Below are positions 6,576-13,136 of a DNA stretch of 15,815 nucleotides, in pieces. Both the position numbers and the translations under genes were made by a program. Each line of letters begins with the position of its first letter. Position 1 is the first letter of the stretch. The notes beneath the pieces are model-generated. The model worked only from the letters and a program-made list of their open reading frames with translations, did not search any database and was not told the origin of the DNA. The stretch lies in contig JACZXC010000020.1 in the NCBI GenBank assembly GCA_022571825.1, positions 1 through 15,815 of the forward strand, written 5' to 3'. Source of the DNA: Myxococcales bacterium (lineage in GTDB: Bacteria > Myxococcota_A > UBA9160 > SMWR01).

Positions 6576-7400
6576 GTGACCGAGCCCGGCGAGAGCCGCA
6601 CGATCGACACCGGAACCGACCAGCTCCTGTGCCGGATCGAGGACCGCGTCGCGGTGGTCACGCTGAACCGGCCCGCGGCTCGCAACGCGCTATCGCGCGC
6701 CTTGAAGGATTCCCTGATCCGGCTGATTCCCGAATTGGGCGGCGACGAGACCGTGGGCTGCCTCTTGCTGACCGGCGCCGGGGGCGCCTTCTGCGCCGGG
6801 GGCGATACGAAATCGATGGCCCGCGAGGGCAAGCCGACTTCGCCGGAGCATCGCATTCGCGTGCTGCGCCGAGAGCACAGCATTCCGGCGGCGCTTCACA
6901 CGCTGGAAAAGCCCGTGGTCGCGGCGCTATCGGGCCCGGCGGCGGGGGCGGGCTTCTCCCTGGCCCTGGCCTGTGACATCCGCATTGCCGCGGAGAGCGC
7001 GTTCGTCACCACGGCCTATGCGCGACTGGGCCTGAGCGGCGACTACGGCGGAAGCTGGTTCCTGACGCGACTGGTCGGAACCGCGAAGGCCCGCGAGTTG
7101 TATTTCACCGCGGATCGGATCGACGCTCGGGAGTGCGAGCGGCTGGGAATCGTGAATCGCGTGGTGCCCGACGCCGATCTCGAGAAGGAGGCGCTGGCGT
7201 TGGCGAAACGGATTGCGGCGGGTCCACCGATCGCCCTTCGCTACATGAAGGACAACCTGAACCGCGCGCTCCGCGACGGTCTCCAGTCGTGTCTCGACGT
7301 CGAAGCCGATCGGATGGTGCAGGGTGCGCTCACCGAGGATTACGTCGAGGCGGTTCGCGCGTTCTCCGGTAAGCGTGCGCCGGTCTTCCGCGGCCGCTGA
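6576..7400 (+). CDS. Enoyl-CoA hydratase/isomerase-family protein (PaaG-like active site)
   Basis: 274 residues. The frame is open far upstream, but GTG at 6576 with GGAGGG at 6564-6569 is the only start with a good ribosome site, and the crotonase domain begins soon after it. Core features: VAVVTLNRPAARNALS (25-40), oxyanion-hole strand AFCAGGD (71-77), and GPAAGAGFSLALACD (120-134). Neither usual catalytic glutamate is present: the first position is Ser128 and the second falls at about Tyr148. LSGDYGG (153-159) places Asp156 where isomerase- or dehalogenase-type crotonases use an aspartate. An isomerase, or another acid/base reaction on an acyl-CoA, is more likely than simple hydration. Two residues up to the GKRAPVF C-terminus are typical of the family. 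The TauD-like gene follows after 26 bases, so the two are probably co-transcribed. Confidence 0.83.
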   Translation: MTEPGESRTIDTGTDQLLCRIEDRVAVVTLNRPAARNALSRALKDSLIRLIPELGGDETVGCLLLTGAGGAFCAGGDTKSMAREGKPTSPEHRIRVLRREHSIPAALHTLEKPVVAALSGPAAGAGFSLALACDIRIAAESAFVTTAYARLGLSGDYGGSWFLTRLVGTAKARELYFTADRIDARECERLGIVNRVVPDADLEKEALALAKRIAAGPPIALRYMKDNLNRALRDGLQSCLDVEADRMVQGALTEDYVEAVRAFSGKRAPVFRGR

Positions 7401-7426
7401 GCCCGAGGGAATCGGGGGAAAAGACC

Positions 7427-8323
7427 ATGAGTCGAGTCGGAACCCTTCAATTCGGACCCCGGGAGTGTGTCCGTCACCTGCGAGAGCAGAATGAGCGGAC
7501 TCCCTACCAGCGGATCGGGCTGCGGCCGCTCAGTCCCACCATCGGGGCCGAGATCAGCGGGGTGGATCTCGCCGGTGTGATCGACGACAAGACATTCGCC
7601 GAGATCGAACGGGCCCACCTCGCATACAAGACGATCTTCTTCCGCGATCAGGACATCACCACGGAGCAACATCTGGCCTTCGCGCGCCGTTTCGGAGAGC
7701 TCGAGGAGCACCCCTTTCTTCCCGCCAAGCCCGGCTATCAGATGATCGTTCGTTTCGCCAAGGACGAGGCCGTGAAGGGCGTCGAGAATATCTGGCACAG
7801 CGACGTGAGCTGGCGGGAGAGGCCTGCTCTGGGCTCGGTCCTGCGCGCGGTGGAGGTGCCCCGGGTCGGGGGCGACACGCTCTTCAGCGATATGGTCGCC
7901 GCCTACCAGGGGCTGAGCGGCGAGCTGAAAGCGCGCATCGACGGGCTGAAGGCGGTTCACGATTTCGCCCAGAGCTTTGGCGCCGGCCTCGACCCGAAGA
8001 CCCTGGCCGAGAAGCGCAAAGAGTTCCCGGCGGTGGAACATCCGGTGGTTCGCACCCATCCCGTGACCGGTCAGAAATCGATTTATGTGAATGCCATCTT
8101 CACCAGCCACATCGTGGGCATGGATCGCCAAGAGAGCGACGACTTGATCGATACCCTGTGTCGGCAGGCGATGATTCCGGAGTACCAGTGCCGCTTCCGC
8201 TGGGAGACCAACAGCATCGCCTTCTGGGACAACCGGGCCGTCCAGCACTACGCCGCTTCGGACTACTGGCCTCAACCCCGCATCATGGAGCGCGTCACCA
8301 TCATCGGCGACCGCCCCGCCTGA
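7427..8323 (+). CDS. TauD/TfdA-family Fe(II)/2-oxoglutarate-dependent dioxygenase
   Basis: 298 residues, full family length. The ATG follows GGGGGAAAAG closely. The iron-binding facial triad is intact: His124 and Asp126 in NIWHSDVSW and His274 in NRAVQHYAASDY. Arg286 is in place to bind the 2-oxoglutarate carboxylate. The N-terminal segment LRPLSPTIGAEISGVDLAG is typical of taurine, alkylsulfate and related dioxygenases. The enzyme should hydroxylate, desaturate or cleave a substrate while turning 2-oxoglutarate into succinate and CO2. The substrate is unknown: taurine or sulfonate is possible, but the neighbours suggest a carboxylic acid or a conjugate, such as the taurine moiety of a bile salt. 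That last idea is speculation. It is the second gene after the crotonase and converges with the carboxyltransferase gene, 30 bases between stops. Confidence 0.88.
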   Translation: MSRVGTLQFGPRECVRHLREQNERTPYQRIGLRPLSPTIGAEISGVDLAGVIDDKTFAEIERAHLAYKTIFFRDQDITTEQHLAFARRFGELEEHPFLPAKPGYQMIVRFAKDEAVKGVENIWHSDVSWRERPALGSVLRAVEVPRVGGDTLFSDMVAAYQGLSGELKARIDGLKAVHDFAQSFGAGLDPKTLAEKRKEFPAVEHPVVRTHPVTGQKSIYVNAIFTSHIVGMDRQESDDLIDTLCRQAMIPEYQCRFRWETNSIAFWDNRAVQHYAASDYWPQPRIMERVTIIGDRPA

Positions 8324-8353
8324 ACCTGGGAACGAACCCCGCGTCCCGTCGGT

Positions 8354-9895
8354 TCAGAACCAGGATCGTTGCCGGGTGCGGAGGCGGGGCTGGATCTCGT
8401 CGATCCAGTCGCAGAGGGCGGGACGGGTGTGGCGCGGGTCGATCAGGTCGTGGACGCCGAAATCTTCGGCCCGGGGGAACACGGACTGGGCCCTGGCCAG
8501 CTCGTCCTCCAACTCGCGGCGGCGCGCGTCCGGGTCCGGCGCGCTTGCGATCTCGTCGCGGTAGGCGAGGGCCACACCGCCCTCCACCGGCAGGGCCCCG
8601 CTCTGGGCCGAGGGCCACGCCAGCACGTGGCAGCCCGGCCCGATGTGGATGCCCGCCGCCACACCGAAGGCCTTGCGCACGATCACCGCCGCCCAGGGCA
8701 TTTCCGACTGGGCCACGGCAAACATCGCCTCCATGCCGTACCGGATGGTTCCCGCGCGTTCGGCTTCCGGGCCGATCATGAAGCCCGGCTCGTCGACGAA
8801 GCTGACCATGGGAAGCCCGAACCTGTCGCAGGTCTCGACGAAGCGCCGCACCTTCTGGGCTCCCTCCGCCGACATGGATCCCCCCGCGTGATGGCAATCG
8901 TTGGCCAGGACGCCCACGCTGTGGCCGTCCAGACGCGCGAACCCGGTGATCTGGCTGCGGCCATAGAGGCTCGTCATCTCGAAGAACGAGCCGTGATCCA
9001 CGATCAGCTCGATCGCGCGACGCATCTTGTACGCGCGCCGCCGGTTCCGGGGGATGATCGAGAGCAGCTCTTCTTCCTCGCGCCCGCGCGGATCGTCGGC
9101 GTCCACGACGGGCGCCGTCTCCCATGTGTTGGGCGGCAGGTAGCTCAGGAAAGTCCGCACCTGGTGCCAGACGTCTTCTTCGTCATCGGCGACGTTGTTC
9201 ACCACGCCGCTGCGGAGGTGGACCTCGGCTCCCCCGAGATCTTCCTTCGATATCTTTTTCCCCAGGGCGCGCTCCACCAGAGCCGGGCCACCGCTCATGA
9301 CCTGGGCCGTGTCCCGGGTCATGAGCGCGAAGTGCGATGCGACCAGCCGCGCCGCCGGGAAGCCGGCCACCGGCCCCAGGGCCGCGCAGACCACCGGAAC
9401 CGCGGCCAGTGCCTCGATACAGAGAAGGTTCATCGGGGAGGGTGCCGTCAGGTCGTAGCCGGAACGACCGTGCACCCCCGTCGCCCCGGTGATGGTGGCG
9501 CCGCCTCCCTCGAGCAGGCGCACCAGGGGAATCCGCCGCCGGATCGCCAGCTCGTCTGCGTATTGACCCTTGCGCAGACCCGCGGGCGAGTAGGCGGCAC
9601 CGCGAATCGTGAAGTCGTCACCCCCCACGACCACCGGCCGCCCGTCGATGGACGCGACGCCCACGACCACGTTGGCGGGAGAAAAGGACTCGACGTGTCC
9701 CCGCTCATCGGTCTCGGATCGACCCGCGATTCCGCCATGCTCGCGAAAGCTGCCCGGGTCCACCAGGGCGTCGACGCGTTCGCGAACCGTGAGGCGGCCC
9801 CGCGCGTGTTGCTTGGCCACCGCCTCGGGCCCGCCGTGGGCCGCCGCCAGCGCGCGCCGGCGTTCGATCTCGTCGACCTCGGGCTTCCAGCTCAA
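8354..9895 (-). CDS. Acyl-CoA carboxylase beta subunit-like carboxyltransferase
   Basis: 513 residues from a TTG at 9895 that overlaps the preceding gene's TGA by four bases (TTGA); residues before it, in an open extension to 10027, do not look like the family. The N-terminal helix WKPEVDEIERRRALAAAHGG and the order ARGRLTVRERVDALVDPGSF, then GGGATITGATG, are typical of PccB/AccD-type subunits. The C-terminal half has GVLANDCHHAGGSMSAEGAQK and FVDEPGFMIG. At the region of actinobacterial PccB Asp422 (RKAYGGAYD), which sets acyl-chain choice, this protein has RKAFGVAAGI, so the substrate may be unusual. It should move a carboxyl group between biotin and an acyl-CoA, or run as a decarboxylase. 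No biotin carboxylase or carrier gene is in the window. It is the last gene of the DUF35-thiolase-Ddn operon. Confidence 0.87.
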   Translation of the reverse strand: MSWKPEVDEIERRRALAAAHGGPEAVAKQHARGRLTVRERVDALVDPGSFREHGGIAGRSETDERGHVESFSPANVVVGVASIDGRPVVVGGDDFTIRGAAYSPAGLRKGQYADELAIRRRIPLVRLLEGGGATITGATGVHGRSGYDLTAPSPMNLLCIEALAAVPVVCAALGPVAGFPAARLVASHFALMTRDTAQVMSGGPALVERALGKKISKEDLGGAEVHLRSGVVNNVADDEEDVWHQVRTFLSYLPPNTWETAPVVDADDPRGREEEELLSIIPRNRRRAYKMRRAIELIVDHGSFFEMTSLYGRSQITGFARLDGHSVGVLANDCHHAGGSMSAEGAQKVRRFVETCDRFGLPMVSFVDEPGFMIGPEAERAGTIRYGMEAMFAVAQSEMPWAAVIVRKAFGVAAGIHIGPGCHVLAWPSAQSGALPVEGGVALAYRDEIASAPDPDARRRELEDELARAQSVFPRAEDFGVHDLIDPRHTRPALCDWIDEIQPRLRTRQRSWF

Positions 9896-10317
9896 GGGCC
9901 CGGCTCGACGCGGCGCAGGATCACCACGGGGATCTCCCGGGGCGTCTTCTTCTCGTATTCCGCGTAGCGGGAATTGAGCTGCTTGACCCACGGCCACAGG
10001 CGATCGCGCTCTTCGCCCCGGGCGCAAATCGCCCGGACTCGGTACTGCTCACGGCCGAAACGCACATGCGCGTCGGGATTCTTCTCGAGATTGCGCCACC
10101 AGGCGGGATGGTGATCCTGACCATTGTTGGATGCGACCACCACCAGGTCGCCGTCGTTCGGGAAGCACGCCAGCGGAATCGTGCGTTCGCGTCCGCTGTT
10201 TCGCCCGGTCGTGGTCAACAGCAGCATGTCGAGGCCCATCATCCGCGAACCGAGGCGGCCACCGGTCCGGAGATACAGGGCACGATGGAGCTTGGTAAAC
10301 CATTGGTAGTTGGCCAT
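9892..10317 (-). CDS. Deazaflavin (F420)-dependent nitroreductase family protein, Ddn/Rv3547-like
   Basis: 141 residues, the usual length of this split-barrel family. The signatures LTTTGRNSGRERTIPL (34-49) and ASNNGQDHHPAWWRNLEKNP (62-81) are those of the DUF385 / Ddn group, which bind F420 and reduce quinones, enones or nitro compounds. In M. tuberculosis, Ddn (Rv3547) is next to Rv3548c, Rv3549c and Rv3550 (recalled), the same genes that occur here near a steroid ring-opening set. This suggests the physiological partner may be an enone intermediate, perhaps a steroid-derived one. That is inference. Some family members use FMN or haem or bind fatty acids, so F420 use is not proven. It starts 55 bases after the thiolase-like gene, with only a weak ribosome site, and is overlapped by the carboxyltransferase start. 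Confidence 0.82.
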   Translation of the reverse strand: MANYQWFTKLHRALYLRTGGRLGSRMMGLDMLLLTTTGRNSGRERTIPLACFPNDGDLVVVASNNGQDHHPAWWRNLEKNPDAHVRFGREQYRVRAICARGEERDRLWPWVKQLNSRYAEYEKKTPREIPVVILRRVEPGP

Positions 10318-10372
10318 GGAGGTTCACTCGTCGCGGGCGGCTCGGTCGCCGTTGCCCTGTCGTCGCCTCGCC

Positions 10373-11560
10373 TCAGCGCTTGACGATGACCGACGAGCCG
10401 TGGCCGAAGAGGCCCTGGTTGACGGTCAATCCCACCTTCGCGCCCTCGACCTGACGCCCGCTCGCGTCGCCCCGAAGCTGCCACGCGAGCTCGCAGACCT
10501 GGGCAATCGCCTGGGCCGGCACGGCCTCCCCGAAGCAGCCGAGACCTCCGCTCGGGTTGACGGGCACCCGCCCGCCCAGGGTGGTGGCGCCGTCGTTCAG
10601 CAGCCGCTCCGCCTCACCGGGCTTGCACAGGCCGATGTTCTCGTACCAGTCGAGCTCGAGGGCCGAGGAAAGATCGTAGACCTCGGCGAGGTCCAGATCC
10701 TCGGGGCCGAGGCCAGCCTGCTCGTAGGCCCCCTTCGCGATCGAGTCCTTGAATGGAGTGTCCGGGACGCCGACCCCCACCGCCGAATCGGTCGCGAAGT
10801 TGGGCATCTCGATCACGGTGTTCGGGTACCGAGGCGTCACCGTGGAGACCGCCGCGATGGTGATCGGCCGGCTCGTGTGCTTCTTCGCGAACTCCAGGCT
10901 CGAAAGAACGAGTGCGGCGCCACCGTCGCTGGTGGCGCAGATCTGCAGCAAGCGCAGCGGATCCGAGACCATCGGTGACTGGAGCACGTCGTCGACGGTG
11001 TAGGTCTTCTTGTAGCGCGCGTTGGGGTTGGCGCTGCCGTGCATGCTGTTCTTGACCTTGACCTTGGCGAAGTCCAGCTCGGTTGCACCGTAGAGCTCCA
11101 TGCGGCGTCGCGCGTAGAGTCCGAAGTAAACGGGATTGGTTGCGCCGAGCAGCCGAAAGCGCAGCCAGTCGGGGTCGTCGGATCGCGCGCCGCCGGCGGG
11201 TGCGAAGAATCCCTTCGGCGCGGCATCGGCACCGACCACGAGGGCCACCTCGCACAATCCGGCCAGGATGTGCGCGCGCGCCGTGTTGATTGCCTGGGTC
11301 CCGCTGGCGCAGGCGCCGTAGGTGCTGGCCACCTGGGCTCCGGACCAGCCCAGGGCCTGGGCGAAGGTCGCTCCGGCCACGTAGCCGGGGTACCCATTGC
11401 GGATCGTCTGGCCGCCGACGATGAATGGGATGTCCTGCCATTCGAGTCCGGCGTCTCGAAGCGCATCCCGGGCGGCCTTGACCCCGTACTCGACGAAGTT
11501 CCGGCCCCACTTCCCCCAGGGATGCATTCCGACGCCCAGAACCGCGACCTCGTTCGCCAT
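10373..11560 (-). CDS. Thiolase-like (SCP-x/Ltp-type) protein, predicted aldolase or thiolase with DUF35 partner
   Basis: 395 residues from the ATG at 11560, preceded by GGAGAGGA. The upstream open extension lacks family features. The nucleophile motif TYGACASGTQAI puts Cys84 in place. The C-terminal region reads NQGLFGHGSS, without the second thiolase cysteine, as is usual in sterol-carrier-protein-x type enzymes. The GHP motif is GEA (Gly344, Glu345, Ala346), so the usual second-half histidine is absent. Thiolase-like proteins with changed active sites and a DUF35 partner include Ltp2, which with the DUF35 domain of ChsH2 forms the retro-aldolase that removes the cholesterol side-chain end. 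The DUF35 gene lies 26 bases upstream here, so a similar retro-aldol or thiolytic step on a steroid side-chain or ring-derived CoA ester is likely. Which reaction cannot be told. Confidence 0.85.
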   Translation of the reverse strand: MANEVAVLGVGMHPWGKWGRNFVEYGVKAARDALRDAGLEWQDIPFIVGGQTIRNGYPGYVAGATFAQALGWSGAQVASTYGACASGTQAINTARAHILAGLCEVALVVGADAAPKGFFAPAGGARSDDPDWLRFRLLGATNPVYFGLYARRRMELYGATELDFAKVKVKNSMHGSANPNARYKKTYTVDDVLQSPMVSDPLRLLQICATSDGGAALVLSSLEFAKKHTSRPITIAAVSTVTPRYPNTVIEMPNFATDSAVGVGVPDTPFKDSIAKGAYEQAGLGPEDLDLAEVYDLSSALELDWYENIGLCKPGEAERLLNDGATTLGGRVPVNPSGGLGCFGEAVPAQAIAQVCELAWQLRGDASGRQVEGAKVGLTVNQGLFGHGSSVIVKR

Positions 11561-11586
11561 CGATCCTCTCCAGCCCGCGGCCCGCC

Positions 11587-12027
11587 TCAGGCGGCAACCG
11601 GCCTCCACTTCCAGATCATGAACTCGTTGTCATCGTCTTCGAACAGCGTGTCCAGGACCAGCTCCATCTCGATGCCCGCCGCGAGCTCGGTGACATCGAC
11701 CCCCGCCACGACCTGACCGAGGACCACCATCTTCTCTTCCTCGAGCTCGACCGCCGCGACGGCGTAGGGCTCGAAGGGGTCCGCGGCGACGAAGGGCGCC
11801 GGCGGCGGATAACAATTGTTGGTGAAGGACCAGAGCCGACCGCGCCGGCTCAACGGAACCTCCTTCAGCTCGGTTCCGTCACAGCTTGGGTTCCGGCACG
11901 CCAGGGTTTCCTTGGGAAAGAAATAGGTGTGGCAGGCCTGGCACTGGGTCCCGAGCAGTCGCGGGTCGTCCGGGTCCATTCGAAACCATCCCTCGATGGC
12001 GGCTACCTGTGCTTTCGCTCCACTCAT
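11587..12027 (-). CDS. DUF35 / OB-fold zinc-ribbon acyl-CoA-associated protein
   Basis: 146 residues. A rubredoxin-like zinc ribbon has CxxC at Cys29 and Cys32 and a second knuckle, Cys44 and Cys49. The rest is an OB-fold with the family's typical RGRLWSFT start and PFEPYAVAAVELEEEKMVVLG strand. Such proteins bind acyl-CoA and pair with thiolase-like enzymes; in M. tuberculosis the DUF35 domain of ChsH2 pairs with Ltp2. Being the first gene of the operon, just ahead of the thiolase-like gene by 26 bases, supports a heteromeric complex. The ATG at 12027 has only a weak ribosome site in a GC-rich leader. The promoter lies in 12028-12287 but I could not place it. Confidence 0.85.
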   Translation of the reverse strand: MSGAKAQVAAIEGWFRMDPDDPRLLGTQCQACHTYFFPKETLACRNPSCDGTELKEVPLSRRGRLWSFTNNCYPPPAPFVAADPFEPYAVAAVELEEEKMVVLGQVVAGVDVTELAAGIEMELVLDTLFEDDDNEFMIWKWRPVAA

Positions 12028-12109
12028 GCGCGCGTCCCCGTGGCGGCCGCGGGCGCCCCCTCGGCTCTCGCCGGGCCCTGTTTTATCACACGCGCGAGGG
12101 CCCTCAAAT

Positions 12110-12129
12110 ACGATACGGTGTGTCTAGTA
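12110..12129. promoter_or_regulatory. Possible split copy of the operator
   Basis: ACGATAC (12110-12116) matches the left arm of the ipdA operator exactly. After a 5-base insert, GTCTAGT (12122-12128) matches the right arm in 6 of 7 positions. The arms are the same but half a helical turn further apart. It is nearer to the DUF35 gene and might act on the minus-strand operon. It may also be chance. Confidence 0.3.
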
Positions 12130-12187
12130 AGGGATCCTCGTCTCATCGAAAATTCATCAATTGAATCCACCGGTTGAGAGATGGCTC

Positions 12188-12210
12188 CGGACGGGGAGAC
12201 GCCCCGTCTG
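12188..12210. repeat. Inverted repeat just upstream of the ipdA -35
   Basis: GACGGGG (12190-12196) and CCCCGTC (12202-12208) are exact arms around AGACG. Two more pairs, one of them G-T, extend it to 12188-12210. It ends one base before the -35 hexamer at 12212. It could be an activator site or a terminator-like barrier between the divergent operons. It has no T-run. Confidence 0.5.
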
Positions 12211-12211
12211 C

Positions 12212-12240
12212 TTTACTGAAACGATACGTCTCGTTATTAT
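12212..12240 (+). promoter_or_regulatory. Promoter of the ipdABC-echA20 operon
   Basis: TTTACT (12212-12217, 4 of 6) and TATTAT (12235-12240, 5 of 6) are 17 bases apart. The spacer is almost wholly the operator palindrome at 12221-12234, an arrangement suited to repression by a TetR-type dimer. The leader to the ipdA ATG at 12288 would be about 40 bases. Confidence 0.6.
12221..12234. promoter_or_regulatory. Putative TetR-type operator, copy 2
   Basis: ACGATACGTCTCGT is palindromic at 12 of 14 positions. With three more bases it is 15 of 17 identical to 3463-3479, in the same orientation relative to a plus-strand operon. It fills the -35/-10 spacer of the ipdA promoter. Shared control of the two operons is the simplest reading. 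The regulator lies outside the window. Confidence 0.65.
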
Positions 12241-12287
12241 GCGGCGGCCCCGGACCCCCGCCGGGTTCGCGATCTCTCGGAGGCTCC

Positions 12288-13136
12288 ATGGACAAGCGCA
12301 CGACCGCGGCCCAGGCGGTGGCCGAGCTGCGGGACGGCATGACCCTGGGCATCGGGGGCTGGGGATCGCGGCGCAAGCCCATGGCCTTGGTGCGCGAGAT
12401 CCTCCGCACTCCCCTGAAGGATCTGACCCTGGTGTCCTACGGCGGTCCCGACGTCGGTTTGCTGTGCGCCGCGGGCAAGCTCCGGAAGGTCGTCTACGGG
12501 TTCGTGTCCCTCGACTCGATTCCGCTGGAGCCCCACTTCCGGCTGGCGCGGCAGGCGGCGGCGATCGAGGCGGCCGAGCTCGACGAGGGCATGCTCCAGT
12601 GGGGCCTGTACGCGGCGGCCCTGCGACTTCCCTTCCTCCCCACGCGCGCCGGACTCGGGTCCGACGTGCTCTCGATCAATCCGGACTTCCGGCGGGTGAA
12701 GTCGCCCTACGACGATGGCGAGGAGCTGGTGGCCATGCCGGCGATCCATCTCGACGTGGCTTTCATCCACATGAACCGGGCCGACGCGCGGGGAAACGGA
12801 CAGTTCCTGGGTCCGGATCCCTACTTCGACGACCTGTTCTGTATGGCCGCGAAACGGCGCTTCATGTCCTGTGAGAAGATCGTGGAGACGGCGGACCTGC
12901 TGAAAGGGGGATCTGTACACACCCTCGCGATCAACCGGAGTATGGTGGACGGCGTGATCGAGACCCCGAACGGCGCGCACTTTACCGAATGCCCGCCGGA
13001 CTACGGCCGCGACGAAGACTTCCAGCGCGAATACGCGGCGACTGCCCGCGATCCGAAAGCGTGGTCCGCGTTCAAAGGTCGCTACCTCGACCTCCCCGAC
13101 GAGCAGGCCTACCAGGAGGCTCTGCCAACTACATGA
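12288..13136 (+). CDS. ipdA: IpdA: alpha subunit of the ring-C-opening COCHEA-CoA hydrolase (CoA-transferase fold)
   Basis: 282 residues. Start at ATG 12288 behind GGAGG (12279-12283); upstream open frame lacks family sequence. GWGSRRKPMA (24-33), YGGPDVGLLCAAGK (51-64), YGFVSLDS and FLPTRAGLGSDV match the remembered M. tuberculosis Rv3551 almost throughout. Members look like class I CoA-transferase alpha subunits, but with IpdB they hydrolyse the last carbocycle, ring C of COCHEA-CoA, to give the open-chain MOODA-CoA. The glutamate in LDEGM (Glu100) is the candidate catalytic residue by rough position with the mycobacterial enzyme; I could not align it exactly. The ATGA overlap with ipdB (13133-13136) is as expected for tightly coupled subunits. 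It is the first gene of the operon, under the operator at 12221-12234. A generic glutaconate CoA-transferase is less likely given IpdC and EchA20 next door. Confidence 0.93.
   Translation: MDKRTTAAQAVAELRDGMTLGIGGWGSRRKPMALVREILRTPLKDLTLVSYGGPDVGLLCAAGKLRKVVYGFVSLDSIPLEPHFRLARQAAAIEAAELDEGMLQWGLYAAALRLPFLPTRAGLGSDVLSINPDFRRVKSPYDDGEELVAMPAIHLDVAFIHMNRADARGNGQFLGPDPYFDDLFCMAAKRRFMSCEKIVETADLLKGGSVHTLAINRSMVDGVIETPNGAHFTECPPDYGRDEDFQREYAATARDPKAWSAFKGRYLDLPDEQAYQEALPTT

Noticed and set aside
7340..8275. Minus-strand open frame opposite the TauD-like gene
   Set aside because: Antisense to a protein with an intact iron triad; no recognisable family sequence.
8369..9967. Long open frame on the plus strand opposite the carboxyltransferase (over 500 codons)
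   Set aside because: It is antisense to a clear acyl-CoA carboxyltransferase. The composition is rich in Arg/His/Gly/Pro as expected from a shadow frame in GC-rich DNA, and no domain is seen.
9896..10027. Longer start for the carboxyltransferase
   Set aside because: The extra residues are Arg/Pro-rich, overlap the Ddn-like gene and lack family sequence; the TTG overlap start gives a normal length.
12174..12287. Longer start for ipdA
   Set aside because: It would begin upstream of the promoter and operator elements; ATG 12288 has GGAGG and matches the family N-terminus.
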